From: JAAZKI01 sp012799905
GTDB lineage: Bacteria > Verrucomicrobiota > Lentisphaeria > Oligosphaerales > Oligosphaeraceae
DNA length: 64,000 nt
Direction: 5' to 3'
NCBI GenBank assembly: GCA_050949415.1
Contig: JBMNFR010000006.1
Location: 1-64,000, forward strand
A model generated the notes under the pieces. That model was given only the letters and a program-made list of their open reading frames with translations, was not told where the DNA came from and made no database searches. Each line of letters starts with the position of its first letter. Position 1 is the first letter of the stretch. Position numbers and translations under genes: made by a program. Shown in pieces: positions 52,969 to 62,700 of the stretch.

Positions 52969-54340
52969 TTACCACAAGTAGGTGAATTTGCAGTCAACGC
53001 CCCAGTTGCGGAAGTCGCTGCTGTCAAACAATTGCCGGTATCCCAGCAGCAGGCTCCAATTTTCGCTTCGCCAACCGACGCGCACAGCGCCCTCAAAGTC
53101 ATCGCTGTCCAATTCCTTGGGCAGCTGGGAATAATGGTTGTAGTAAATGGAAGCCTGGAGCGGAATCTGCTTTGTTAAAAGAGCAGTATAGGTCACGCCG
53201 AGGCGGTGCGTGCCCAGTTCGCCGTCACCTGTTACACCATCGTCACCGTCCGCATTCTTATGGCATTGATAGAGGTAAGCGAACCAGAAGTCCCCGAACC
53301 AGAACGTGCGCCCGGCGCCAAGGCCGCCGCCATAGTGCCACACATCGAGCTGGTCGTCCCGGAGGCGGCTGTCATCAAACCAGGTATGCTCGCCGCCGAG
53401 GCTCAAGAAAGCCGCCAGGTCAATAAATTCAACGTCCTGCCGCAACAGATAATACTGCGGGACAAATTCGAGGCTGAGGGCAGAATAGTCAGCGCGGTCC
53501 ATCAAACCGGTGCCCCAGTACTCTTCGTAGGACAGGCTGCCGCTGAGGATCAGCCGCTCCTTGACTGCATGCACACGCGCCGTGGTGCTCCACAAGCGAC
53601 CGTAGGCATCCTCGCCGGTCAAGCGACGCAGCGCCTTGTAGCGATATTCATCATAGCTGCTGCTCAAGCCAAAATGCAACCTCCAGGTGCCAATTTCCAC
53701 AGGCGGGTTATAGGGCGCTGTCTGCTTCTCTTTAGCGCGCTCCTCTTCTGCCTCCCGTTTGAGCCTTTCTTCGTACTTACTCTTGCTCTCAGTATACCCA
53801 TCAGAACGCACCCATGTCCCTTCAACGCAACTACCGTTGTCTTGATATTGCCACCCAGGTATATTATACGTCGTCCCACGCCCTTCTCCAACCAGGTCCG
53901 TGACCTCCCGGTTGCTGTTAGCGCTGTTGCCAAAGTCCCTTCCCAAATATAGGGACGACCAGTCGATGTCGCTATCGGGGCTGGGGCTGGGGCTGGGGGT
54001 GTAGCCGCCGCTGCCGCCGGAATCGCCGCCGCCGGAGTCTGGGCCGGAGCCGATGGCGTCGATGAGGATAGATGCGTTCGCACCCGTAAGAGGAACCGGG
54101 GAGGTGCCTTCTGGGTGGATATAGACATTGCCATCACTGTCAAAAGATGCATTGTACCAAACAGAGCTGCTGGTGGGGGGTTCCGCCATAAAACAAATCT
54201 GGGTTGCATTCCAGTTGGCTGCCATTCCAGCGGAAGCCGGCGGCGTAATTATGCACGGATGATTGTGCAAACGCATTTGCCGTGATTAAAAACAAAAGAA
54301 CAATCAAACCTGACAATAGTCCTTGCTGCATCTTCTTCAT
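52969..54340 (-). CDS. Outer-membrane beta-barrel protein with apparent frameshift
   Basis: Two frames are needed. From the ATG at 54340, with AAAAGGAGCAAGGAC upstream, comes a signal peptide (MKKMQQGLLSGLIVLLFLIT, cleavage after AFA) and SSVHNYAAGFRWNGSQLEC. This frame stops at 54140. The main frame, open from 54276 to 52969, gives a Ser/Gly/Pro linker and a C-terminal domain of alternating aromatic strands ending VDCKFTYLW, an outer-membrane insertion signature. Deleting one base in the G6 run at 54175-54180 joins them into a 456-residue protein. A main-frame ATG at 54276 lacks a signal peptide. First gene of the cluster with the YiiX-like and HExxH proteins. Confidence 0.7.
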
Positions 54341-54408
54341 GATGTCCTTGCTCCTTTTTTGGGGGGATTGGGGTGAGGGGGTGGAGGCTTTGGACGATAC
54401 ACAAACTG

Positions 54409-54612
54409 AGTGGACAGTGGACAATGGACGTTAGTGGACTTTTGTGGACGTTAGTAGACGATGGACTGTGGACAGAAGTGGACGTGGACGAGAGTGGACT
54501 GTAGTGGACGTTGGAGCTTTCGACACCAGTGGACTTTTGTGGACGGTGGAGCTTTCGACACGTGTCCTGCACAGGCCTTCGGCCGGTATTATTCAGGCCT
54601 TCGGCCGGTATT
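54409..54612 (+). repeat. GTGGAC array with AGGCCTTCGGCCGGTATTATT duplication
   Basis: About twelve GTGGAC-type units spaced 6-13 bp (54410-54545) include a duplicated GTGGAGCTTTCGACAC segment. They are followed by two direct copies of CAGGCCTTCGGCCGGTATTA (54571, 54595). The remaining DNA to 54950 is AT-rich with no recognised feature. Confidence 0.75.
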
Positions 54613-54958
54613 ATTATAGTACGGAAAAATCAAAAGGCGTGGGCGGGCGCACCCACAAATTGTTTTTTAAACACAAAAAAAACAAATTTTTTATCGGGTT
54701 GTTGTTTTGACGGATGAACCTTCTCTGGCAAAATCATGTATAGCAAGTCCGGCTTTACACAGCAACCAAAACATAGCGATTTCATCAGCAAGCAGCAGTC
54801 GGATAATGTTCTCCAAGTAAAGCTCTTACCGCCGTGCGGCAATTCGGTATGAAAAGTAAGCTATATGCCAGCAACTTATTTGTCAAATCATAAGTTAGTT
54901 TTTTGTTAATATATGAAATTTAGTGTAATCGTTCAGCCTTCTGTAGCGCCTCTACGTA

Positions 54959-55319
54959 GACCCCATCCAAAAAGGATTTTCTTCAAAACGGCGTTTATGT
55001 GTCACCCCTGGCGGGGCTCAAAATTATTATACGCCTCACCCAGGGCTTCGCTGCGCTCACCCTGGGCTTTTATGTTGCTGGCCCTTTGGGCCGCCAGTAC
55101 GACGCACATCAGCCGCCGTCCACAACGTCCACCCAGTCCACAACGTCCACAACAGCCGCAAAGCGGCAAAAGCCCGTAGGGCGACACATACACAGCCGCA
55201 AAGCGGCAAAAGCCCGCAGGGCGACACATAGAAGCCCAGGGTAAGCCGGGCCGCCAGGCCCGGCGCAGCCCTGGGTGAGATGGCATAGATTTGGAGCCCT
55301 GCAAGGGAGACACATAAAT
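54959..55319 (+). repeat. Family B element, copy B3, with family A end
   Basis: Begins GACCCCATCCAAAAAGG directly after TACGTA (54953-54958), so the A-type end and TANNTA site are present. Then comes the complete B series, with a GTCCACAACGTCCAC insertion in the middle and a duplicated CAGCCGCAAAGCGGCAAAAG block. It ends CACATAAAT. Confidence 0.78.
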
Positions 55320-55445
55320 CCGTACGTTTCGCACTTTCAACGTTTCCGCTGCTGCACGGCTGATTCCCCTATACAGCACACCCTAAAAATCTGCGTCATC
55401 TGTGGATAAAATTTCCCCCGTTGCAAACGCAATTTCCGCGTTGGT

Positions 55446-56657
55446 TCATCCTTTCAGCACTGACATTGGCTTAAGTCTTACCACGATTTCGGTCAAGTCT
55501 TTTTGCGCCTGCATCACTTCGTCGATGTCCTTATAGGCTTGCGGCGCTTCGGAGAGATCAAGCAGGCGCTTTTCCGCATTTTTGCCTCTGCGTCCGCTTG
55601 CTGTTTTCCAGGCTTCCCGGACAATGCCTTTCATCGCCAAGTCACATTCTTCCCGGCTCAGCCGCTGGTTGGCGGCGGTGCGGCTCATCACTCTTCCCGC
55701 GCCATGCGAGCAGCTCATAAAAGACTCCGGATTGCCCAAGCCGCGCACAATATAGCTGACGGTTCCCATGGAACCCGGAATAATGCCCATCTCCCCCTTT
55801 TTGGCGCTGGTTGCGCCCTTGCGATGGATGTAGTAGAACTTCCCAAAATGCTTCTCCCTGGCCGCATAGTTGTGGTGGATGTTGATTTCGCGCAGAAATT
55901 TAGCCTCAGGCAGAAATTCTGACACGATTTGCTTAAAGACATCCATCATACGGCGGCGATTTTCCAGGGCATATTCCAGGGCGAATTGCATATCGCGGAA
56001 ATAATCCTTGCCGTCTCCTGATGGCGCAAAAAGAAATGCCAATTCAGGATCAGGCAGACGCACGCCGAGCATTTCATTGAACGCCCGCGCTTTTTTCTGG
56101 TAATATTGCTCTACTCTCGTGCCCAAATTCCGGCTGCCGGAATGTATCATCAGCCAGACTAAATCCTGGTCGCTCTCTTGCAGCTCAATAAAATGATTGC
56201 CACCGCCGAGCGTGCCCAGATTTTTGCGGTCCAGTTCATGGACAAAGTCAGCCACCTGTCCATTCTCGTCCAAGTAGCGCTCAAAACCTTGCCATTCTTG
56301 TTTGCTGCGATGCGACCTGCCTTCGCCGACCGGAATGAACTTTTTCAGTCGCTCCTGTATATCGCGACGTAAGCCGGAATCGCGCAATTTCTCCACCGGC
56401 AAATTAGTCTGCACCGCGATCATGCCGCAGCCAATATCGACGCCGACCGCGCTGGGCAGCAAGGCATTCTTAGCCGCGATCACGCCGCCGATAGGCATGC
56501 CAAAACCGACATGGCAGTCAGGCATCAGCGCCACATGATGCTCCAAAACCGGATGATTGGCCAGGTTTATAGCCTGCTGCAAAGCGCCTGCCTCAACTTC
56601 AGCGCACCAGCTCTTGATAGGCAGGCGCCAGCCCTCTTCAAATTTTTCCCATTGCAT
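55446..56657 (-). CDS. rtcB: RtcB-type RNA ligase
   Basis: A 403-residue RNA ligase of the shorter RtcB2-like form; it joins 2',3'-cyclic phosphate and 5'-OH ends using GTP and manganese. Key motifs: MPDCHVGFGMPIGGV, DIGCGM (metal Asp and Cys), GTLGGGNHFIE, HSGSRNLGT, GSMGTVSYIVRG and SCSHGAGRVMSR, which carries the His that receives GMP. No archease or rtcA gene neighbours it here. TTAACTTATGC precedes the start with no strong Shine-Dalgarno. A GTGGACGTTGTGGACGG pair lies just upstream. Confidence 0.94.
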   Translation of the reverse strand: MQWEKFEEGWRLPIKSWCAEVEAGALQQAINLANHPVLEHHVALMPDCHVGFGMPIGGVIAAKNALLPSAVGVDIGCGMIAVQTNLPVEKLRDSGLRRDIQERLKKFIPVGEGRSHRSKQEWQGFERYLDENGQVADFVHELDRKNLGTLGGGNHFIELQESDQDLVWLMIHSGSRNLGTRVEQYYQKKARAFNEMLGVRLPDPELAFLFAPSGDGKDYFRDMQFALEYALENRRRMMDVFKQIVSEFLPEAKFLREINIHHNYAAREKHFGKFYYIHRKGATSAKKGEMGIIPGSMGTVSYIVRGLGNPESFMSCSHGAGRVMSRTAANQRLSREECDLAMKGIVREAWKTASGRRGKNAEKRLLDLSEAPQAYKDIDEVMQAQKDLTEIVVRLKPMSVLKG

Positions 56658-56862
56658 AAGTTAAGCCTTTCTTAGTGGACGTTGTGGACGGCAAGGCTAA
56701 AGCCAAGTGCTCATCGCAATATAATGAACATTGACAAAAATCAAGTCATTATCTCTCTGTTTTCTCCAAGTCAGCAATTTTGCAATTCTCTTCTATACGT
56801 TATATTTACATCATGGTAATGGAGAAGCGGGCCGGGATAATTGTCGAGAAGTGGTTGGATTC

Positions 56863-57441
56863 ATGCTGAGATTTTTGATGTATATGCTGCCTTGGCGGCG
56901 TTTGAGCCTGGCTATCACGGTGGCCATGGTTCTGGCACTGGCGGCGCCCTACCTGGCGAACCGCACCCGGGCAGGGACATCCCCGGACGCTGCCGGGCCG
57001 GTGACCCAAACACCGCCGCCGGAACCGTCCCAACCCAACGCTGACGCGCCTCAGAATCCCCTGGACCACCTGCAAAAACTTGAGGCGCTCAAAACCTTGG
57101 AATTCACTAACCAGGGCTTTGATTGGCGTCGCGACTGGTGGAAATACCTCATTCTCGCCTTAGGCTCGCTCACAGTTCTCTATTTCGGTTTGCACATCAC
57201 CAGGATGGTCTGCCGACTGGCCGTCTCCGTGTTCTGCGTCGGCGCCGGCATCATTGGCGCTCTTGTGTTGGAGCCGCACCTGTCGCCGCTGTTGGCTAAC
57301 TACCTTCCTGCCAACGTTGCCCGGCTCTTCAGCGCCCATCACGTCGGCTATGTCATCGGTTTTCTGGTCAGCTTCGGTCTGACGAATATCATTCTCAATT
57401 GGCTGCCCAAGCCGCTTCTCCCTTCCGGCCACGGCAAATAA
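56863..57441 (+). CDS. Hypothetical membrane protein, about four helices
   Basis: A 192-residue protein with hydrophobic segments at about 14-30, 92-110, 115-140 and 163-182. A Pro/Ala/Thr-rich extracytoplasmic linker (TQTPPPEPSQPNADAPQ) follows the first. The frame is open from 56731, but the upstream 44 codons overlap AT-rich promoter DNA; the ATG at 56863 begins the natural membrane start. I do not recognise the family; the last three helices with G-x-x-x-G spacing recall small structural or channel proteins. It is divergent from rtcB and followed by repeat B4. Confidence 0.6.
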   Translation: MLRFLMYMLPWRRLSLAITVAMVLALAAPYLANRTRAGTSPDAAGPVTQTPPPEPSQPNADAPQNPLDHLQKLEALKTLEFTNQGFDWRRDWWKYLILALGSLTVLYFGLHITRMVCRLAVSVFCVGAGIIGALVLEPHLSPLLANYLPANVARLFSAHHVGYVIGFLVSFGLTNIILNWLPKPLLPSGHGK

Positions 57442-57499
57442 TGAGCAGGGAGCAACGGCGGCCTTCCCGAATAGCCGACGACCGCAGCCAGCCGAAGCC

Positions 57500-57850
57500 G
57501 TGCTATCAGCCAACTTCTTGTTTTGGGGGGAAAGATTTTCTGCAAAATGGTGTTTATGTGTCACCCCTGGCGGGGCTCAAAATTATTATACGCCTCACCC
57601 AGGGCTTCGCTTCGCTCACCCTGGGCTTTTATGTTGCTGGCCCTTTGGGCCGCCGGTACGACGCACATCAGCCGCCGTCCACAACGTCCACAACAGCCGC
57701 AGAGCGGCAAAAGCCCGGAGGGCGACACATAGAAGCCCAGGGTAAGCCGGGCCGTCAGGCACGGCGCAGCCCTGGGGGAGATGGCATATATTTGGAGCCC
57801 TGTAAGGGTGACACATAAATTAGGTTGTGGACGGGTTAGTCCACCCTAAG
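57500..57850 (+). repeat. Family B element, copy B4
   Basis: Complete element: GTGCTATCAGCCAACTTCTT, TTATGTGTCACCCCTGGCGGGG, CACCCAGGGCTTCGCTTCGC and its complement, ACGTCCACAACAGCCGC, GGGCGACACATAG, ending with the TAGGTTGTGGACGGGTTAG hairpin. A second GTGGACGGGTAGTCCACCC hairpin follows at 57931-57956. Confidence 0.8.
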
Positions 57851-57976
57851 TATTCCGCGTGTTCAGTGGTTACAAAAACAACCCTATAAAAAATCCGTGT
57901 TCATCCGTGTTCATCCGTGGTTAAAAAAAAGATTGTGGACGGGTAGTCCACCCTACGATACAACAGAACTACCACC

Positions 57977-59230
57977 ATGCCTGCAACAGTCAGTTTAATA
58001 CGTCTTGATGCATACGATGACGACGCCGCAGTTTTAGCGGCGTTGCGCCAGGCGCTGGCGCCGTTTGGCGGCATGAGCGGCATTGTCCGTCCTGGGCAAA
58101 AAGTGCTTCTCAAGCCCAATCTCGTGGCGCCTTCGCATCCTGATTTAGCGGTGACCACGCATCCGGCGATTCTCCGAGCCGTCATCCGCCTGGTCAAGGA
58201 AGCGGGCGGCACAGCTTTCGTCGGCGACGGCCCCGGCGTGGGCGACACGCGCTCAGCAGCCAAAGGCTCAGGTCTGCTTGACGTGATCAAGGCCGAAGGC
58301 GCTATCCTGGCTGATTTCAATGACACCGAGGTCTATGAAAACCAAGACAACCGCATTGCTCGACGCCTGCACCTGACCAGCCACCTGCGGCAAGCCGATG
58401 TGCTCATTACGCTGCCAAAATTGAAGACGCACGTGCAAATGGCCTATACCGGCGCTTTGAAAAATCAATTCGGGCTGATCCCCGGCTCTGCCAAGGGCCA
58501 GTTCCACTTTCGCTTGCAAAACCGCGACCACCTGGCTGACCTGATGATCGACATCAACCGGCTGGCTCAACCGGCCCTGGCCATCATGGACGCTGTCGTC
58601 GCCATGGAAGGCCCCGGGCCTAGCGGCGGCACGCCGCGACACCTGGGCGCACTCGTGGTCGGCACTGATCTGACAGCGGTGGACACGGTCTGCTGCGCCA
58701 TGATCGGCCTGTCAACCAAAGATGTCCCAATCGCCCTGGCCGCGCAACGAGCCGGGTTCGGTGTTGTTGACTTGGACGACATCACCATTGTCGGCGGCAA
58801 TCTCGATGACTTCCGCAAGGACGACTTTGAGCTGGTCAAGGCGCCGAGCAACATCATGCGCATCCTGCCTTTGCCTGGGTCGACGCTGCGCTGGCTGCGT
58901 CGTGAGCTGACGCCGCGACCGGAAATCAACCCTGACCGATGCATCCACTGCCGGCGCTGCGAACACGGCTGTCCAGTCCGGCCCCCCGCCATTCTGCCGC
59001 TGGCTGAACCTGGTCGCCAAGTCAATGACAGAACCTGCATCCGCTGCTATTGCTGCCATGAATTCTGCCCGGTCAAGGCCATTGACCTCAAACGCAGTCG
59101 CTTAGAACGGCTCTTCCATCTCAACGCCATTGCCAACGCCGGCGCCCGCCTGGTGGGGAAACTCGTCAGCTGGTGGGATTTCCGGCGCTGGTTCCGCTCG
59201 CGCGCCAAACCGCACGACAACTCAGAATAA
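57977..59230 (+). CDS. DUF362 protein with two C-terminal 4Fe-4S clusters
   Basis: A 417-residue protein. The DUF362 domain (about 1-290) has KVLLKPNLVAP, GDGPGVGDTRSA, LPKLKTHVQMAYTGALKNQFG and a TDLTAVDTVCCAMIGL block. The C-terminus has two ferredoxin-type motifs, CIHCRRCEHGCP and CIRCYCCHEFCP. DUF362 proteins are widespread in anaerobes and suspected to take part in electron transfer or cofactor assembly, without an assigned reaction. The SNF2 gene is downstream after a 52-bp tandem array. The ATG follows GAACTACCACC, a weak ribosome site. Confidence 0.88.
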   Translation: MPATVSLIRLDAYDDDAAVLAALRQALAPFGGMSGIVRPGQKVLLKPNLVAPSHPDLAVTTHPAILRAVIRLVKEAGGTAFVGDGPGVGDTRSAAKGSGLLDVIKAEGAILADFNDTEVYENQDNRIARRLHLTSHLRQADVLITLPKLKTHVQMAYTGALKNQFGLIPGSAKGQFHFRLQNRDHLADLMIDINRLAQPALAIMDAVVAMEGPGPSGGTPRHLGALVVGTDLTAVDTVCCAMIGLSTKDVPIALAAQRAGFGVVDLDDITIVGGNLDDFRKDDFELVKAPSNIMRILPLPGSTLRWLRRELTPRPEINPDRCIHCRRCEHGCPVRPPAILPLAEPGRQVNDRTCIRCYCCHEFCPVKAIDLKRSRLERLFHLNAIANAGARLVGKLVSWWDFRRWFRSRAKPHDNSE

Positions 59231-59265
59231 CCTCAGGGTGGCTAACCGTACACAACCGATTTTTT

Positions 59266-59475
59266 AACCACGGATGAACACGAAAAGACACGAAATTTTG
59301 TCTTGGGTTGTTTTTTAACCGCAGAACACACAGAATATACGGAAATTTTGTTTTAGGGTTGTTTTTTAACCACGAAAAACACGAAAAGACACGAAATTTT
59401 TGTTTTAGGGTTGTTTTTTAACCACGAAAAACACGAAAAGACACGAAATTTTTGTTTTAGGGTTGTTTTTTAACC
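59266..59475 (+). repeat. 52-bp tandem repeat, four units
   Basis: Four units of AACCACGAAAAACACGAAAAG / ACACGAAATTTTTG / TTTTAGGGTTGTTTTTT start at 59266, 59317, 59369 and 59420 (period 51-52), with a fifth start at 59472. The two last units are nearly identical, the first two diverged. Related AACCACGAA stretches form the ends of family A. Confidence 0.85.
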
Positions 59476-59494
59476 ATAATGTATGTACTGATTC

Positions 59495-62400
59495 ATGCCC
59501 CCCAAGATTGACCATCCCTCATTGCCGCCGCCCTGGTTGGACCGCTGGCTGACGGAGAGTCAGGTTTCCGGACTCTTCCCACCCAACCTGCGCCGAACCT
59601 CACTGCTGGTGATGAAAAACGAAAACAGCTTTGCGCTGCGCTGGACCGAGGATTCGCTCCAGGCCACGGTCGGCGCTCTCTCTGTCACCTGGAGGCTGAC
59701 CGCTGACGCTTGGCAGCCGCGTTGCCGCTGCGGGTACCCGAACGCTGCCTGCCCGCACGCCTACTGCGCACACGTACTCTTGCGCGCCGTATGCGGCGCC
59801 CAAGGCTGGAAAATGCCCAGCGCCAAGCCGCAAGCACAGCAGACGCAGGCGCAACGTCCGCAGAATCGCCAGCAGGACATATTCCTGGACCAGCCGGCCA
59901 GCTATCGCGGTCAAGCTGCGCCCTCGCCGACGCAGATGCAGCTGGAAGTGGAAGTCGACGCCAAGCTCGCTCCAGGGCAAATTGGCGTCCGCTTTTATCT
60001 CATTCGCGACGACGACCGGTTTTTGGCGACGCTGTCGGCCGTGCGCAACCATGCTGCCACCGCGACGACGCAGAAAGACGCTTCGCTCTCCTGGCGTCAA
60101 TCCGACCTTGATTTTCTCGCTTGGCTGCTTCCGACTTTGCGCCGCCTGCCGCGTTCCCAACTGAACATGCGGGCGCTGGCCTTGTCAGAAAGCGACTTCC
60201 ACCGCTGGCTCAGCCGCTGGTCTGCTCATCCGCGCTTCATCGACCGGAAAACGCGCGAGTTCGTCAACAGCGCAGGTCTGACTACGCCGACGCAGATGGT
60301 GGTGGAATTGGCTGACCAAGGCGGATGGGTGCAGGTGGCGGCGCTCTTCATTTTTGCCAATGGGCGGCGTCTTCCTGCCCATGAGCTGTTTCTGCATCTC
60401 CAGAACAGCCCGGAGGCTGATCCGCTGCGCAGCATGATCAGGAACTTCGAGCCGCCGGTCTCCTGGAAGACACTGAACGAATACTTCCGTAAAAAAAGCC
60501 CGCGCATGGGGCGTCAGTACTTGGCAGAGCATCTGGCCGAGCTGATTGACGGTCGGCTTGACCTGGTCAGCGGCGATTGCATCACCAGGGTCGACGTCGA
60601 AGCCAGCGACCTGAAACTGACAGTCAGCCAGAGAAAGCAGCAATTCATCCTGCGCTTTGAGCACCTCGGTCGGCAAATTGACGCTGGAGCGCCGCTCTGC
60701 CAGGACGCCCGCCTCCAGGAGCACGGCAGCGGCTTTCAGCTCAAGACCTACGGCGGCCGCCAATTCGCCTGGATGCAGGAACTCCGTACGCGCCTGCTCG
60801 CCGGGGACGGCGTGGTCGAGGCCGGCGAATTGCGCCTTCCCGCCCTTCCGAGCAAAGCCGTCGAACTGCGGAAACTCTGGTCAGAAGCGCCGGCTGGCAT
60901 GCAGAAAATGCATTCCGAAGACCTGACCGGTCTTCTCCGCGCTGAGAACGACATCATTGACCAGCCCAGTTTACAGCTCCACTCGCGGCAAGGCCTGGTA
61001 GCCATGAATGTCTCCTGGAAAATCGGCCAGGATTCATTCTCTTTGAGCGACATCCAAGAAGCCCGACGCACTGGCCGAGTCGTCCTCCAGGGGATGAACG
61101 GCGGCTGGCTCTACCTTGACCAAGAACGACTCAAAGCCGTGGCAGACGCCTTAGACGACGCAGGACTGGCAGACGGCGACTTGTTTCTTAAACACGACGC
61201 CCAGGATAAAATCAAACAACTGGGCAAGACCGTCGCCTGGAAGGTGGACAGCGACAGCCGCGATTTCTATTCCCGCTTGCGCACAGCCGCCATCCCGGAA
61301 CGACTGCCGCTGCCGCCAGAACTGGCGACGATTCTGCGACCGTATCAAAAAGCCGGCGTCGACTTCCTGGCTGACCGCTGCCAATGCGGCGCTGGAGCCA
61401 TCCTGGCGGACGACATGGGCCTGGGCAAAACTCTCCAGGTGCTGGCGATGCTGACCGCTTGGAAGCAGCATGTGGTCGCAGCCGGGACGCCCTTCCGGGT
61501 GCTGGTGCTGTGCCCGGCCTCCGTGATTGCGGTCTGGCTGCAACAAGTCCAGCAGTTCTGTCCTCAGCTCACAGCCGTCGCCATCCTGGGCGATAGAACG
61601 ACACGCGCCGGCCTTCTCCGCCGAAAAGACGTTGACTTGTTCGTCACGCATTACAACTTAGCCCGGATTGACAGCGATTTGCTGACTGCGGAGCGCTTCA
61701 CTTTCGTCATTTTAGATGAAGCCCAGGCGATCAAGAACCCTCAGGCGGAAACCACCAGGGCGGTGAAAAACCTGCAACGCGAGCACAGCCTGGCTTTGAC
61801 CGGCACGCCGCTGGAAAACCGCCTCCTTGACCTCTGGTCAATTATGGACTTCCTAAATCCCGGCTACCTGGGCGACGGCCAGGACTTCCAGCGAGGCGGT
61901 CTTTCCCCGGAGGGCATGACCCGCCTGAGTCGACGGCTAGCGCCGGTCATGCTGCGCCGCACCAAGGAACTGGTGGCGCCGGAGCTGCCGCCGCGCACTG
62001 AGCAGCTGATTCCGGTTGAAATGGACGCTGAGCAGCAGGCGTTCTACGATCACATCCTGGTTCAGGCTCGCCAGGCTCTTAGCGACCAGGGCGCGGCTGC
62101 GGTGCTGGCTTCCTTGACCCGGCTGCGCCAAGCCTGCTGTTCGCCGGAGCTAGTCCGCCCTGCGGCTAGGGAAATCCCCTCGGCCAAACTCACCGCCTTG
62201 CTTGACAACTTGACTGAACTCGGGGCAAGCGGCCATTCCGCCCTGGTGTTCAGTCAATTCACCAGCATGCTTGACATCATCGCCAGAGCCCTGACCGAAC
62301 GCGGCATCGTCTATTTCACCATTACAGGCGAAACCCCGGTCGCCCGACGCCACGAGTTGGTTCAGCAATTCACTGACTGCGCTGAGCCGGCCGTTTTTCT

Positions 62401-62698
62401 GCTCAGCCTCAAGGCCGCCGGCGCTGGCCTCACCCTGACTAAGGCCGATTACGTGTTTCTGTTCGATCCCTGGTGGAACCCGGCCGTGGAACGCCAGGCG
62501 ATCGACCGCACCCACCGCATCGGCCAAGACAAGGCCGTGTTCGCCTACCGACTAATCACCAACAACACCGTCGAGGAAAAAGTCCTCGCCCTTGTACAGC
62601 AAAAACGCGAGTTGTTTGACCGCGTCATGGACGGCGCTGCCGAATGGGCGCCGGAAACCCACTTCAGCCTGGCTGAATTACGCTCACTCCTGGAATGA
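59495..62698 (+). CDS. SNF2-family helicase with SWIM zinc finger
   Basis: A 1067-residue ATP-dependent DNA translocase. N-terminal SWIM finger: CRCG (77-80) and CPHAYCAH (86-93). Residues about 130-600 are the bacterial SNF2-associated region of unknown fold. Helicase core: ILADDMGLGKTLQVLA (Walker A), FVILDEAQAIKNP (Walker B), LTGTPLENRLLDLWS, VFSQFTSMLDII, LKAAGAGLTLT and DPWWNPAVERQAIDRTHRIGQ. Such proteins are found in all bacterial phyla, with roles near RNA polymerase (RapA/HepA-like) or DNA repair. The next gene begins two bases after the stop and is probably translationally coupled. Confidence 0.92.
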   Translation: MPPKIDHPSLPPPWLDRWLTESQVSGLFPPNLRRTSLLVMKNENSFALRWTEDSLQATVGALSVTWRLTADAWQPRCRCGYPNAACPHAYCAHVLLRAVCGAQGWKMPSAKPQAQQTQAQRPQNRQQDIFLDQPASYRGQAAPSPTQMQLEVEVDAKLAPGQIGVRFYLIRDDDRFLATLSAVRNHAATATTQKDASLSWRQSDLDFLAWLLPTLRRLPRSQLNMRALALSESDFHRWLSRWSAHPRFIDRKTREFVNSAGLTTPTQMVVELADQGGWVQVAALFIFANGRRLPAHELFLHLQNSPEADPLRSMIRNFEPPVSWKTLNEYFRKKSPRMGRQYLAEHLAELIDGRLDLVSGDCITRVDVEASDLKLTVSQRKQQFILRFEHLGRQIDAGAPLCQDARLQEHGSGFQLKTYGGRQFAWMQELRTRLLAGDGVVEAGELRLPALPSKAVELRKLWSEAPAGMQKMHSEDLTGLLRAENDIIDQPSLQLHSRQGLVAMNVSWKIGQDSFSLSDIQEARRTGRVVLQGMNGGWLYLDQERLKAVADALDDAGLADGDLFLKHDAQDKIKQLGKTVAWKVDSDSRDFYSRLRTAAIPERLPLPPELATILRPYQKAGVDFLADRCQCGAGAILADDMGLGKTLQVLAMLTAWKQHVVAAGTPFRVLVLCPASVIAVWLQQVQQFCPQLTAVAILGDRTTRAGLLRRKDVDLFVTHYNLARIDSDLLTAERFTFVILDEAQAIKNPQAETTRAVKNLQREHSLALTGTPLENRLLDLWSIMDFLNPGYLGDGQDFQRGGLSPEGMTRLSRRLAPVMLRRTKELVAPELPPRTEQLIPVEMDAEQQAFYDHILVQARQALSDQGAAAVLASLTRLRQACCSPELVRPAAREIPSAKLTALLDNLTELGASGHSALVFSQFTSMLDIIARALTERGIVYFTITGETPVARRHELVQQFTDCAEPAVFLLSLKAAGAGLTLTKADYVFLFDPWWNPAVERQAIDRTHRIGQDKAVFAYRLITNNTVEEKVLALVQQKRELFDRVMDGAAEWAPETHFSLAELRSLLE

Positions 62699-62700
62699 CC

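Noticed and set aside
59266..59475. CRISPR array
   Set aside because: The 52-bp units are direct tandem copies without spacers.
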